Of a DNA stretch of 64,000 nucleotides, positions 9,255 through 18,641 are shown one piece after another; position 1 is the first letter of the stretch, and every line of letters begins with the position of its first letter. The notes beneath the pieces are model-generated. The model searched no databases. It had not been told where the DNA came from and was given only the letters and a program-made list of their open reading frames with translations. Where the stretch lies: contig NZ_JBEPOC010000001.1 of assembly GCF_040546585.1 (NCBI RefSeq), forward strand, positions 3,162,001 through 3,226,000, in the 5' to 3' direction. The DNA comes from Marmoricola sp. OAE513 (GTDB lineage: Bacteria > Actinomycetota > Actinomycetes > Propionibacteriales > Nocardioidaceae). A program made the position numbers and the translations under genes.

Positions 9255-10109
9255 GTGCGTCACACCTACGAGTGCCCGATCCGCTGGGCTGACATGGACC
9301 TGCTCGGGCACATCAACAACGTCGCCTACCTGGACTACCTCCAGGAGGCTCGGATCGCGACGCTCAGCGCCCCGGCCGACGGGTTCCGACGTTCGGGCCC
9401 GGACGGTGTCGTGGTGGTCCGGCACGAGATGGACTTCCTCGCGCCCCTGAAGTTCCGCAAGCGTCCGGTGCTGATCGACTCCTGGATCACCGAGATCAAG
9501 GCCGGGTCGTTCGTGATGGCCTCGGAGATCTACGACGAGGGTCCCGAGGGTCGGGTCGTGTACCTGCGATCCTCGAGCCGGCAGGCGCCGATCGTGCTGG
9601 AGACGGAGGCGCCCCGGCGGATCAGTCCCGAGGAGCGGGCAGCGCTGGAGCGGTACCTGGAGCCGGCAGAGAGCCGCAAGCCGCTTTCTTCGGCCGGTAC
9701 GTCGCAGCACGTGTACCCGCTGCAGGTGCGCTGGTCGGACCTCGACCCGTACCACCACGTCAACAACGTGAAGTACGTCGAGTACTTCCAGGAGGCGCGG
9801 ATCCAGTACTCGATGGCGATGCACCAAGCCGGCGACGTCTTCGGTGACTTCGTGGTCGCCCGCATCGACGTGGAGTACCTGCGTCCGACGCCGTACCGCG
9901 ACGAACCCTACGAGCTGCACAGCTGGATCAGCCACGTCGGGCGCACCTCGGCGGTCTTCGCCGGCGAGGTCCGCGACGGGGACACCGTGCACGCGCGCAC
10001 CCAGGTCGTCACCGTGGGCTTCGACAAGGAGACCCAGCGGGCAGCGGCGCTCCCGGCCGACCACCACCTCCGCCTCACCGAGCAGCTGGCGGCCTCGGGT
10101 CTCGCCTGA
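9255..10109 (+). CDS. Tandem hot-dog acyl-CoA thioesterase
   Basis: The protein has 284 residues. GTG 9255 is chosen because AAAGGA precedes it and translation from there begins MRHTYECPIRW; longer frames run through the operator. Two 4HBT domains are seen, each with the catalytic Asp motif: DMDLLGHINNVAYLDYLQEA near residue 13 and DLDPYHHVNNVKYVEYFQEA near residue 164. The duplication makes a pseudo-dimer. The M. tuberculosis counterpart is Rv2475c, which sits in the same gene neighbourhood. It should hydrolyse acyl-CoA in the cytoplasm. The shared operator with the thiolase suggests co-regulation in lipid catabolism. Confidence 0.88.
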   Translation: MRHTYECPIRWADMDLLGHINNVAYLDYLQEARIATLSAPADGFRRSGPDGVVVVRHEMDFLAPLKFRKRPVLIDSWITEIKAGSFVMASEIYDEGPEGRVVYLRSSSRQAPIVLETEAPRRISPEERAALERYLEPAESRKPLSSAGTSQHVYPLQVRWSDLDPYHHVNNVKYVEYFQEARIQYSMAMHQAGDVFGDFVVARIDVEYLRPTPYRDEPYELHSWISHVGRTSAVFAGEVRDGDTVHARTQVVTVGFDKETQRAAALPADHHLRLTEQLAASGLA

Positions 10110-10123
10110 GAGGTCGGCTGCGG

Positions 10124-10501
10124 TCAGCTCTCGGGCGTGTTCACCATGAACTGCGCTGCGTGGGTCACGTAGTCCCAGAACTGCGCATCCTGCTCGGGCG
10201 TCAGGTCGACGCTGTCGAGACCGTCGCGGAAGTGCTTGAGCCAGTGCACGGCGGCGTTCGGGTCGACCGGGAACGGCGCGTGCCGCATCCGCAGCCGCGG
10301 GTGCCCCCGCGTCTCGGAGTAGGTGCCCGGACCACCCCAGTACTGCGCCAGGAACAGCGTGAACCGCTCGGCGGCGGGGCCGAGGTCCTCCTCGGGGTAC
10401 ATCGGCCGGAGCACCTCGTCGTCGGCCACGCCGGCGTAGAAGCGGTCGACGATCGCAGCGATCGTCTCCATGCCGCCGATCTCGTCGTAGAAGGTGCTCA
10501 C
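10124..10501 (-). CDS. glbO: Group II truncated haemoglobin
   Basis: The protein has 125 residues (GTG at 10501; a second GTG at 10504 is equally possible). TFYDEIGGMETIAAIVDRFY is the truncated-globin start; the proximal His region GHPRLRMRHAPF and the Trp in VHWLKHFRDGLD are typical of group II. The product should bind O2 or NO through haem. It overlaps the stop of the upstream membrane-protein gene by GTGA, so the two are translationally coupled. M. tuberculosis glbO (Rv2470) lies in the same neighbourhood. Confidence 0.92.
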   Translation of the reverse strand: MSTFYDEIGGMETIAAIVDRFYAGVADDEVLRPMYPEEDLGPAAERFTLFLAQYWGGPGTYSETRGHPRLRMRHAPFPVDPNAAVHWLKHFRDGLDSVDLTPEQDAQFWDYVTHAAQFMVNTPES

Positions 10502-13500
10502 CACCCCATTGTGCCGACCCGGGCGCAACGCAGCGCGGCCAGGTACCTCTCGGCGTCCGCCGCGTTGCGCCGACGCGCCTCCCAGGTGATGCCGACGAGC
10601 AGCAGGACCAGACCGACCGTGCCCAGCGTGATCCAGCGGGGGAGCGCGGCAGCGATGGGGGTCACGTGCCGCACGGCGAGGATCGCGACCACCCCGGCGC
10701 CGGTCAGGAACGGCGCGCTCCAGCGGCGCTGAGCCCCCACGGCGAGCACGGCCAGCCCGGCCGCGGCGATCAGGGCACCGCGCAGCGAGACCGGCTCGTC
10801 CAGGGTGAGCAGGAGGCTCGGGAGCACCCCCAGGCTCAGGCCGCTGCCGAGCGCGCGCCAGCTGGAGACCTGGTCGTCGCGCAGCAGCCGCAGGTAGCCG
10901 GCGGCGAGGAGGACCAGCGCGACCGGGACCGCGTACGCCTCCGGGGTGCTCACGCCGTCGTCGATCCGCATCACGGTGGCGACGCCGAGCAGGCCGGTGG
11001 CGAGCCACGAGGCGAGCTCGCGGTCGCGGTTCGTGATGGCGACCAGGGCGGCTGCGGCACCGGCGAGCGTGACGACCAGGGTGACGACGTCCCTGTCCGC
11101 CGGCAGGCCCGCGGCGACCGCGGAGCCCAGCACGGCCGAGCACTCCAGGGCGATCCGGGTCGGCTCCGTCCTCCGGATCCGGGACGCCCCGGTGCCGACG
11201 ACCGCGGCGACGCCGATCAGGGCGAGGCCCGCCGTGTTGGCCCCGGCGCCGGCGACGTAGGGCCACTGGGTGGCGGCCACGCACGCCGCGCCGGCTGCGG
11301 CGAAGGCGAGGAGCGGGACCAGTGCGCCCTCGAGGCGGGCGGTGTCGGCGCGCGCGGCGAGCACGGTGAGGCCGGCGCAGAGCAGCGTCGCCACGGTTGC
11401 GGTCAGCGCGTGGGACGGCGCGACGGCCGCCAGGGCGATCGCGACCGGGACCGCGAAGGCGGCGGAGAGCTCCAGGGCGGTCCTCGTTGCATCCGTGCGT
11501 CCGATGAACTCTGCGGCCAGGGCGACGGCGATCGCGGTGAGGAGCAGGGTCACCGCTGCCTCGCTGCTGCTTCCGCCTGCGACGTAGGGCCACTGGGTGG
11601 CGGCGACGTACGCTGCGCCGGCGGCAGCGAACGCGAGCAGGGGGACGCGCGCCCCCTCGGGGCGCTGGGTGTCGTGCCGGGCGGCGAGCACGGTGAGGCC
11701 GGCGCAGAGCAGGGTTGCCAAGGTCGCGGTCAGCTCGTGGGACGGTGCGTCGGAGGCCAGCGCGATCGCGACCAGCACGGCCGGTACGGCGGAGAGCTCC
11801 AGGGCGGTCCTGGTTGCATCCGTGCGTCCGAGGCGTTCTGCGGCCAGGGCGATCGCGATCGCGGTGAGGACCAGGGTGACTGACGCTTCGCGCGCGTCTC
11901 CGCCCGCGACGTAGGACCACTGGGTGACGGCGACGTACGCCGACGCGGCTGCTGCGAAGGCGAGCAGGGGGACCAGTGAGCCGTCGAGGCGGTCGTCGTT
12001 GCGGGTGGCCAGCGCGGTCAGGCCCGCGCAGAGCAGCGTTGCCAGGGTCGCGGTCAGCTCGTACGACGGTGCGACGGAGGCCAGCGCGATCGCGACCAGC
12101 ACGGCCGGTGCTGCGGAGAGCTCGAGGGCGGTCCGGGTCGCCTCGGTCCGTCCGAGGCGTTCTGCGGCCAGGGCGATGGCGATCGCGGTGAGGACCAGGG
12201 TGACCGACGCTTCGCTGGTGCTTCCGCCCGCGACGTCGGGCCACTGGGTGGCGGCGACGTACGCCGACGCGGCTGCGGCGAAGGCGAGGAGCGGGACCAG
12301 TGCGCCGTCGAGGCGGGCGGTGTCGGCGCGCGTGGCGAGCACTGTCAGGCCGATGCAGAGCAGCGTCGTCAGACCGGCGGTCAGGCCGTGGGACGGGGAG
12401 GCCAGCGCGAGTCCGATCGCGACGACGTAGGCGCCGGCGACCAGGCCGGCGAGGTCGGAACCGGGCCGGGTGCGCAGCGCGACGGTGATCGCGGTGACCA
12501 GCACCAGCAGCGAGTTCCAGGCCACCACGGCCGACAACCGGGCGGGTCCGCTCTCCAAGTGGACGGTGGCACCGCCGATGGCGACCAGCACCGGGGCGCC
12601 GGCGTACAGGGCCCCGCGCACCCGGGCGCGGGTGTCCTCGGGGACGTGGCGGAGCAGCCCGAGCGCGGTCAGCACGGCGGTCGCGGCGAGGACCGGCGCG
12701 GTCCAGGCCGCCAGCGTCCACGACGAGCCCGAAGCGGGGTTCGGCAGGTTCTCCAGGACGGCGACCGGGCGGACGATCACGGTCCCGGCGGCGAGCGTCG
12801 TCCCGGTCGCTGCGAAGAGCGCGGCCGGGGCGCTCCAGACCCGCGATCCGTACGCCGACACGGCGGCGAGGCCGAGCACCACCGCGCAGCCGATCAGCAG
12901 GTGCACCTCGTCGGAGGCGGTGGTGGTCCCGCCGAAGGCCAGCACTCCGCCGCAGGTCAGCGCCGTGCCGGCGGTGACGAGGCGCAGTGCTTCGGGAAAG
13001 CGGCTCACGGATGCGACGACGGCGGCGTACAGGCCGGCGACGACCAGGGGCCAGCAGCGGGCGTCCTGCCACCACTGGGCCGTGGTGACGACCGAAGCCC
13101 GGTTGATGCCCTCGGTGAGGACGACGAACCAGCTGACCGTGCCGAGTCCGACGGCCACCCACCCGAGGAGGGTCAGGCGCCCGGCGCTCGGACGGAGGAA
13201 CGGGACCGAGAACGCCCCGAGCAGCGCGGCCGAGACAGCGCAGGCGACGGTGCTGGGCGAGCGGGTCCAGGCCTCGCTCGCCGTCAGCGTCAGGAGCCCG
13301 ACCGAGGCGATCCCGATCATGCCGCCCAAGGTGCGCGTCGGTGTGGTGGCGGCCCAGGACGCGACCCCGGTGCCGAGGCCGAGCAGGACCAGGCCGATCA
13401 GCCCGCCGAGGTGGTGGGCGTCCAGAGTGTCCAGTCCGAGCAGCCCAGCGTCGTAGGCGGCGAGCATGTCGATCGTCACCAGGGCGGAGGTCAGCATCCA

Positions 13501-14043
13501 GACGGTCTCGGCGCCGCCGCGCAGGCCGCGGCGGGTCAGGGCGCCGGCGCCGGCCGCGAACAGCCCGGTCACGACGATGAGGACCGTCGTCCTGCCCAGC
13601 AGGCCGAGCGAGCCCCAACGGACCGCGATGAACACGATGGCGGCGACCAGCAGGCACAGACCGCCGAGGCTGAGCAGGACCGCCGGCGCGTTCACCCGTG
13701 GGCGAGGCGCGCGGGCCGGACGAGCAGCCTGCGGCGGACGCGGTGTCCGCGGTGCGAAGGTCGGGTAGGCCGGGTACGGCGCCGGCGTAGCTGTCGGAGC
13801 GGCGGCTGCCGGTGTAAGTACCGGCGTGGGTGCCGGTGTGGGTGCCGGGGCGGGTGCGGGGACCAGTGCCGGGACCGGTGCGTCGCGCAGGGTCTCGACG
13901 ACGCGGTCGGCGCGGCGTAGCAGACCCCAGAGAACGGCGGCGTCGGTCCCGTTCAGGGCCAGACCGCACCCGGTGCAGGTGACGTCGGGGTCCAGGGGCG
14001 CGCGGCAGTCGGGGCAGACGGTGCGGTCAGCGAGCTTGCTCAT
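10498..14043 (-). CDS. SCO7613-type giant polytopic membrane protein with internal tandem repeats
   Basis: The protein has 1181 residues. The N-terminus has a zinc ribbon CPDCRAPLDPDVTCTGCG (residues 9-26), followed by a Pro/Ala/Thr-rich stretch to about residue 110. The rest is almost entirely hydrophobic helices. Residues about 565-930 consist of three full and one partial copies of a 108-109-residue unit centred on the motif VAATQWPYVAGG (near residues 601, 709, 818 and 927). The family is annotated only as SCO7613 C-terminal domain-containing membrane protein; the function is unknown. ATG 14043 follows GGAGGC. It overlaps glbO by 4 bp. Confidence 0.8.
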   Translation of the reverse strand: MSKLADRTVCPDCRAPLDPDVTCTGCGLALNGTDAAVLWGLLRRADRVVETLRDAPVPALVPAPAPAPTPAPTPVLTPAAAAPTATPAPYPAYPTFAPRTPRPPQAARPARAPRPRVNAPAVLLSLGGLCLLVAAIVFIAVRWGSLGLLGRTTVLIVVTGLFAAGAGALTRRGLRGGAETVWMLTSALVTIDMLAAYDAGLLGLDTLDAHHLGGLIGLVLLGLGTGVASWAATTPTRTLGGMIGIASVGLLTLTASEAWTRSPSTVACAVSAALLGAFSVPFLRPSAGRLTLLGWVAVGLGTVSWFVVLTEGINRASVVTTAQWWQDARCWPLVVAGLYAAVVASVSRFPEALRLVTAGTALTCGGVLAFGGTTTASDEVHLLIGCAVVLGLAAVSAYGSRVWSAPAALFAATGTTLAAGTVIVRPVAVLENLPNPASGSSWTLAAWTAPVLAATAVLTALGLLRHVPEDTRARVRGALYAGAPVLVAIGGATVHLESGPARLSAVVAWNSLLVLVTAITVALRTRPGSDLAGLVAGAYVVAIGLALASPSHGLTAGLTTLLCIGLTVLATRADTARLDGALVPLLAFAAAASAYVAATQWPDVAGGSTSEASVTLVLTAIAIALAAERLGRTEATRTALELSAAPAVLVAIALASVAPSYELTATLATLLCAGLTALATRNDDRLDGSLVPLLAFAAAASAYVAVTQWSYVAGGDAREASVTLVLTAIAIALAAERLGRTDATRTALELSAVPAVLVAIALASDAPSHELTATLATLLCAGLTVLAARHDTQRPEGARVPLLAFAAAGAAYVAATQWPYVAGGSSSEAAVTLLLTAIAVALAAEFIGRTDATRTALELSAAFAVPVAIALAAVAPSHALTATVATLLCAGLTVLAARADTARLEGALVPLLAFAAAGAACVAATQWPYVAGAGANTAGLALIGVAAVVGTGASRIRRTEPTRIALECSAVLGSAVAAGLPADRDVVTLVVTLAGAAAALVAITNRDRELASWLATGLLGVATVMRIDDGVSTPEAYAVPVALVLLAAGYLRLLRDDQVSSWRALGSGLSLGVLPSLLLTLDEPVSLRGALIAAAGLAVLAVGAQRRWSAPFLTGAGVVAILAVRHVTPIAAALPRWITLGTVGLVLLLVGITWEARRRNAADAERYLAALRCARVGTMGW
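11230..12360 (-). repeat. Intragenic tandem repeat, 327/327/324-bp period
   Basis: The marker CCACTGGGTG recurs at 11263, 11590, 11917 and 12241, so the spacing is 327, 327 and 324 bp. Long stretches between the markers are nearly identical at DNA level. The period is a multiple of three and keeps the reading frame. It encodes the repeated membrane segment of the SCO7613-type protein. Confidence 0.85.
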
Positions 14044-14100
14044 GCCTCCAGCGTGATGGGGCGCGGAGGCCTGCGCCTGAGTACGGCTACTCGGATCGGG

Positions 14101-15099
14101 CTACTTCGTCCCGGGGGAGTTCTGGTCGTTCCAGACGACCCGGCCCGGGCTGGGCATCACGATGCCCTCCTCGTCGAACCGGGCCTTGATCCGCTCGCGC
14201 ATCTCGCGCGCCACCACCCACTGCTGCTGCGGCATGGTCTTGAGGGTGACCCGCACGACCACCGAGTCGGGGCTCAGCGACTGGACGCCCCAGACCTCGG
14301 GCTCCTCGATGATCCGGTCCCGGTAGCCCTTGTCCTCCCACAGGTCGTGGGCGACCTCCTTGAGCAGCCGGCGGACCTTGGCGATGTCCTCCTTGTAGGA
14401 GACCGCGATGTCGAGCACCGAGCGCGACCAGTTCTGGCTCTGGTTGCCGACGCGCAGGATCTCGCCGTTGCGGACGTACCAGACCGTGCCGTCGACGTCG
14501 CGCAGCCGGGTCACGCGCAGGCTGACCGCCTCGACGGTGCCGCTGGCCTCGCCGAGGTTCACGGTGTCACCGACGCCGACCTGGTCCTCGAAGATCATGA
14601 AGATGCCGGAGAGGAAGTCTTTGACCAGGCTCTGGGCGCCGAAGCCGAGCGCGACGCCGACGATGCCGGCGCTGGCGATCAACGGGGCGATGTCGTAGCC
14701 GAGCTCGGAGATCGCCATCATCAGGACGACCACGAAGATCACGCCGGTGACGATGCTCTTGAGCAGGCTGCCCATGGTCTGGGCGCGCTGGACGCGGCGG
14801 TGGGTGCCGACCTCGGCGTCCGGCTCGGCGAACGGGCCCCTCATCAGCTTGGTCGGAACCACCCCGGCGCTGGCCCGGGCGACGAGCCGGTCGATCACCT
14901 TGTGCAGGATCCAGCGGGCCACCAGGCCCAGGATCACCAGCCAGAGGATCGCGAACGGCTTGCCGATCACCCAGGCAGCCGCGTGTGCCAGGTCCGCGTT
15001 GTCGGTCCAGTGGAACACCGCAGCACAGGTCCAGCTGTCGGAGTCCTTGCAGGTCTCGGGCATGGAGAAGATCGCTTGCACAGTCGTCGCGGCGGGCAT
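14101..15099 (-). CDS. Small-conductance mechanosensitive channel (MscS family)
   Basis: The protein has 332 residues. ATG 15099 is chosen because a TAGCCT hexamer lies 7 nt upstream; longer frames overlap the divergent gene. The pore helix and beta domain are clear: PLIASAGIVGVALGFGAQSL, then FLSGIFMIFEDQVGVGDTV, GTVEAVSLRVTRLRDVDGTV and IPNG-like VRNGEI. About three membrane helices precede the pore helix. The channel gates in response to membrane tension and releases solutes on osmotic downshock. It is divergent from a small membrane protein gene. Confidence 0.93.
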   Translation of the reverse strand: MPAATTVQAIFSMPETCKDSDSWTCAAVFHWTDNADLAHAAAWVIGKPFAILWLVILGLVARWILHKVIDRLVARASAGVVPTKLMRGPFAEPDAEVGTHRRVQRAQTMGSLLKSIVTGVIFVVVLMMAISELGYDIAPLIASAGIVGVALGFGAQSLVKDFLSGIFMIFEDQVGVGDTVNLGEASGTVEAVSLRVTRLRDVDGTVWYVRNGEILRVGNQSQNWSRSVLDIAVSYKEDIAKVRRLLKEVAHDLWEDKGYRDRIIEEPEVWGVQSLSPDSVVVRVTLKTMPQQQWVVAREMRERIKARFDEEGIVMPSPGRVVWNDQNSPGTK

Positions 15100-15106
15100 G
15101 GAACGG

Positions 15107-15112
15107 AGGCTA
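15107..15112 (-). promoter_or_regulatory. -10 element of mscS-type gene
   Basis: TAGCCT on the minus strand ends 7 nt before the ATG at 15099; no ribosome-binding site intervenes. A leaderless transcript is likely. Confidence 0.45.
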
Positions 15113-15183
15113 CGCGAACGGGCGTAGTGAGGATCACGCGACCAGGACCAGTGCGCTGGTGCTCGACCGAGTCCGCGACTGAG

Positions 15184-15189
15184 TATCCT
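15184..15189 (+). promoter_or_regulatory. -10 element of the gene at 15196
   Basis: TATCCT ends 6 nt before the ATG at 15196, consistent with leaderless transcription. Confidence 0.45.
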
Positions 15190-15195
15190 TGGCCC

Positions 15196-15582
15196 ATGAG
15201 TGATCTCCAGGCCCGGAAGTCCCGTACCCGTCTTCGTCGTGCGCTGCTGGCGCTCTCGGTGGGGATCCTCGGCTCCGTGCTGGTCCCGGCGACCGCGTTC
15301 GCCGACACCCCGGTCACCCAGCCGGACGCCCCGCACGTCTCGGGCCTGCACTACCTGCTGATCCTGGTGCTGATCCCCGCCGGTCTGTTCGCCGTGATCA
15401 CGCTGCTGGCGGCGCTGCCGTCGATGATCAGCGACAAGGGCTACGAGCCGGGCCAGTCCTGGCGCTCCGACCCCGAGTGGTTCGGCGGCCCGCGCAAGGG
15501 CGTCGAGGCAGCGGACGACCTGTCGGCCCAGCAGATCGAGGCCGCGGAGTCCGAACGGGGTGGCACCAGTGGCCAGTGGTGA
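15196..15582 (+). CDS. Small membrane protein of unknown function
   Basis: The protein has 128 residues. The N-terminus looks like a signal peptide (SRTRLRRALLALSVGILGSV, with a possible cut after FA in TAFADT). One further transmembrane helix follows (YLLILVLIPAGLFAVITLL, about residues 55-75), then a charged tail ending GTSGQW. No family is recognised. It overlaps the downstream DUF5130 gene by 23 nt in another frame, so the two are probably translationally coupled. Confidence 0.7.
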   Translation: MSDLQARKSRTRLRRALLALSVGILGSVLVPATAFADTPVTQPDAPHVSGLHYLLILVLIPAGLFAVITLLAALPSMISDKGYEPGQSWRSDPEWFGGPRKGVEAADDLSAQQIEAAESERGGTSGQW

Positions 15583-15979
15583 CGGGTTCTCGGCCGACCA
15601 GCGGTACGACATCGACCGAGCCATCCGGGCGGCCGAGACGGCCTGCCGCTACGAGTTCTCGCTCTACGTCGGTCCTGCCGAAGGCGCTTCGGCCGAGTTC
15701 GCCCAGCGGCTGCACGCGTCGCTGATCGCGCCGGGACGCAGCGTCCTGATCATGATCGACCCGGCCGCCCGGGTGCTCGAGATCGTCACCGGCTCCGTCG
15801 TGCGCCGGGTCCTGAACGACGACGCAGTCCGGCTCGCTGCTGCGGCGATGGAGTCGGCGTTCAGCCAGGGCGACCTCGTCGGTGGCATCAAGCGGGGGGT
15901 CAGCCAGCTGGCGGACGCTGCCCGCCAGCCGGCCACCCTGCACGCCTCTGGGCACGCCTCTGGACACGCCTCTAGCTAG
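15560..15979 (+). CDS. DUF5130 (TPM-like) protein
   Basis: The protein has 139 residues from GTG 15560; GTG 15569 is an alternative. The FSADQRYDIDRAIRAAETAC opening and the alpha/beta layout resemble TPM phosphatase-like domains. The counterpart of M. tuberculosis Rv2468c sits next to pepN there too. It has no signal peptide. The C-terminus is a short repeat HASGHASGHAS encoded by direct 12-bp repeats. The 3' end overlaps the convergent pepN stop by 8 bp. The biochemical role is unknown. Confidence 0.75.
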   Translation: MAPVASGDGFSADQRYDIDRAIRAAETACRYEFSLYVGPAEGASAEFAQRLHASLIAPGRSVLIMIDPAARVLEIVTGSVVRRVLNDDAVRLAAAAMESAFSQGDLVGGIKRGVSQLADAARQPATLHASGHASGHASS

Positions 15980-18521
15980 TCGCGGCGGCGTCCCTGGCCT
16001 GGCCGGCCAGGTAGCGGGCGACGTCCGCGCGTCCCTCGGCCACGTAGCGCTTCGCGCCCGGGTTCGCGCTGGTGCTCTCCAGCCACGCGTCGACCTCGTC
16101 CAGCAGCGCCTGCGACGCGGCCGGACGCGGGAACAGCGCCGCCAGCGCGGTGGACGCCTTGTGCGTACCGAGGTGCTCCCACATCGTCTCGACGGCCTCG
16201 AGGTACTTGGCCGTGTACGGCGCCAGCACCTCCTCCTGGCCGCTCGCCTGGAACGCGCCGACGATCGAGCGGTGCGTCTCGTTGGGGGTGTCGGCGTCGA
16301 GCACCGAGGCCTGCCACGCCTCCGCCTTCGCCTCCGCGGTCGGCTGGGCGGCCCGGGCCGCAGCGGCGTGCTCCTTGCCCGAGATCGTGTTGTCGGCCGC
16401 GAGCTCGGTCTCGATCCGGTCGCCGGCACGCCCGCGACGGGCCAGCGCGCTGATCAGCACCCAGCGCAGGTCCTGGTCGACGGCGAGGCCCTCGAAGGAG
16501 AGCTTCCCGTCGAGGATCTCCTCGAGGTCGGTCAGGGCCGCCTCGCTGCGCGCCGCGCCGGCGTACGAGCGGGCGAAGGTGAGCTGCTGGTCGCTCTCGG
16601 CGGCAGCCTCCTCCAGGAGGGCGCGAAGCCCACGCTCCCAGCGCTCCTGCAGCGCGGGCCGGTTCGCAGGCGCGGAGAAGGAGTTCGTCGCCTGGGCCGC
16701 GTAGTCCGGGATCCGGCTGATGCCCCAGGCGTCGGTCTCCGAGCCGATGTTGGCCAGGACCAGGTGCACGAAGTCGGTCGCGGTCATCTCGGCGTCCCGG
16801 GTCATGTCCCAGGCGGCTCCCCAGCACAGCGCGCGGGCGAGCGAGTCGTCGAGCTTGTCGAGACCCTCGACCACGGTCGCCAGCGAGCGCTCGTCGAGAC
16901 GGATCTTGGCGTACGCCAGGTCGGCGTCGTTGAGCAGCAGCAGGTCCGGCTGCTTCTTCCCGACCAGCTCGCTGATCGGCGTGGCGGGGCCCTCGACGTC
17001 GACCTCGAGGTACTCGCGGCGGACCAGGCGGCCGTCCTCGGTCAGGTCGTAGAGGCCGATGCCCAGGCGGTGGCGGCGCAGTGTCGGCCAGTCCGGGTCG
17101 GCGGTCTGCAGCACCGAGAAGGAGGAGTACGCGTCACCGTCGAGCTCGAAGGACGGGGTCAACGTGTTCACGCCGGCGGTCTGCAGCCACTCCGCGGCCC
17201 AACCCTGGAGCTCGCGGCCCGAGGACTTCTCGAGCGCGGCCAGCAGGTCGGCGAACTCGGGGTTCCCGTAGGCGAAGTCCTTGAAGTACTGGCGCAGTCC
17301 GGCCAGGAACGGCTCGAGCCCGACCCAGGCGACCAGCTGCTTGAGCACCGAGGCGCCCTTGGCGTAGGTGATCATGTCGAAGTTGACCTCGACGGCGTGC
17401 AGGTCGTAGTTGTCGGCTGCGATCGGGTGCGTGCTCGGCATCTGGTCCTGGCGGTACCCGGTCTGCTTGCGCGCGTTGGTGAAGCCGGTCCAGGCGTCGG
17501 TGAAGTCGGTGGCCTCCGCCTCGCACCAGTAGCAGGCCCACTCGGCGAAGGACTCGTTGAGCCAGAGGTCGTCCCACCACTTCATCGTGACCAGGTTGCC
17601 GAACCACATGTGCGCCATCTCGTGGGTGATCACCGAGGCGCGGAACTCGTAGAACGAGCGGGGCTGCCGGGAGCGGGGGAGGTACTCGTCGCGCAGCGTC
17701 ACGCAGCCGGCGTTCTCCATCGCGCCCATGTTGTACTCCGGCACGTAGAGCTGGTCGTACTTCTCGAACGGGTACGGGTAGTCGAACTGCTCCTCGAAGA
17801 ACGCGAAGCTCTGCTTGGTGATCTTGACCAGCTCGTCGCGGTCGAGGAACTCCACGAGCGACTGCCGGCAGTAGTGCCCGAGCGGGATCGTGCCGAACTT
17901 GCCCTCGTAGACGTCCTGCACCTCGTGGTACTCACCGGCCACCAGGGCGGTGATGTACGTCGACATCTTCTTCGTGGTCGGGAAGCGCCACACGGCCTTG
18001 CCGTCGGCGAGGGGCTCGGGCTCGGGGGTGACCTGGTTGGACACGACCGTCCAGTGCGCCGGAGCGGTGACGTGGAAGGTGAACACGCTCTTGAGGTCGG
18101 GCTGCTCGAAGGTGGTGTACACCCGACGCGCATCGGGGACCTCGAACTGGCTGTAGAGGTAGACGCGGTCGTCGACCGGGTCGACGAAGCGGTGCAGGCC
18201 CTCGCCGCTGTGGCTGTAGGTGCAGTCGGCGCGGACCACCAGCACGTTCTCGACGTGCAGGTTGTCCAGCTGGATCCGGCTGTCGGCGTACACCGCGGCG
18301 GGGTCGAGGGACTCTCCGTTGAGCGTGATCTCGTGGATCGTCGCGCCCACGAGGTCGGCGAAGGTGCTGCCGCCGGGGAGCGTGGAGGAGAAGGCGATGG
18401 TCGTGGTCGAGGCGAAGGTCTTCTCGCCGGTCGTCAGGTCGAGCTCGATGGTGTACGAGTCGACGTCGATGATCGTGGCGCGGGTCTGCGCCTCTTCGCG
18501 AGTCAGGTTTGTTCCAGGCAT
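15972..18521 (-). CDS. pepN: Aminopeptidase N, M1 family
   Basis: The protein has 849 residues, normal for actinobacterial PepN. The substrate-binding exopeptidase motif is NMGAMENAG. The zinc site is H300-E301-x-x-H304 in HEMAHMWFGN, with the third ligand Glu323 in WLNESFAEW. The enzyme removes N-terminal residues from peptides in the cytoplasm, completing the work of Clp proteases encoded further on. The start MPGTNLTREEAQTRA is at ATG 18521. It corresponds to Rv2467. It is divergent from the CHAP protein gene. Confidence 0.95.
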   Translation of the reverse strand: MPGTNLTREEAQTRATIIDVDSYTIELDLTTGEKTFASTTTIAFSSTLPGGSTFADLVGATIHEITLNGESLDPAAVYADSRIQLDNLHVENVLVVRADCTYSHSGEGLHRFVDPVDDRVYLYSQFEVPDARRVYTTFEQPDLKSVFTFHVTAPAHWTVVSNQVTPEPEPLADGKAVWRFPTTKKMSTYITALVAGEYHEVQDVYEGKFGTIPLGHYCRQSLVEFLDRDELVKITKQSFAFFEEQFDYPYPFEKYDQLYVPEYNMGAMENAGCVTLRDEYLPRSRQPRSFYEFRASVITHEMAHMWFGNLVTMKWWDDLWLNESFAEWACYWCEAEATDFTDAWTGFTNARKQTGYRQDQMPSTHPIAADNYDLHAVEVNFDMITYAKGASVLKQLVAWVGLEPFLAGLRQYFKDFAYGNPEFADLLAALEKSSGRELQGWAAEWLQTAGVNTLTPSFELDGDAYSSFSVLQTADPDWPTLRRHRLGIGLYDLTEDGRLVRREYLEVDVEGPATPISELVGKKQPDLLLLNDADLAYAKIRLDERSLATVVEGLDKLDDSLARALCWGAAWDMTRDAEMTATDFVHLVLANIGSETDAWGISRIPDYAAQATNSFSAPANRPALQERWERGLRALLEEAAAESDQQLTFARSYAGAARSEAALTDLEEILDGKLSFEGLAVDQDLRWVLISALARRGRAGDRIETELAADNTISGKEHAAAARAAQPTAEAKAEAWQASVLDADTPNETHRSIVGAFQASGQEEVLAPYTAKYLEAVETMWEHLGTHKASTALAALFPRPAASQALLDEVDAWLESTSANPGAKRYVAEGRADVARYLAGQARDAAATS

Positions 18522-18570
18522 GTCGGCATCATGCCACCGGGGCAGAAGGCCCTGAAAACAGGCATGAAAC

Positions 18571-18582
18571 TACAACGTTGTA
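18571..18582. promoter_or_regulatory. Perfect 12-bp palindrome in the pepN/CHAP divergent region
   Basis: TACAACGTTGTA reads the same on both strands. The central AACGTT is typical of LacI-family operators. It lies 50 bp from the pepN start and 71 bp from the CHAP gene start, so it could act on either. No candidate regulator gene is adjacent. A second small inverted repeat AGTCA-GAG-TGACT lies at about 18619-18631. Confidence 0.3.
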
Positions 18583-18641
18583 ACGGCGTGTCGTGTTGAT
18601 TTTTCTGGGACGAGTGGTAGTCAGAGTGACTCATGTTGCTC

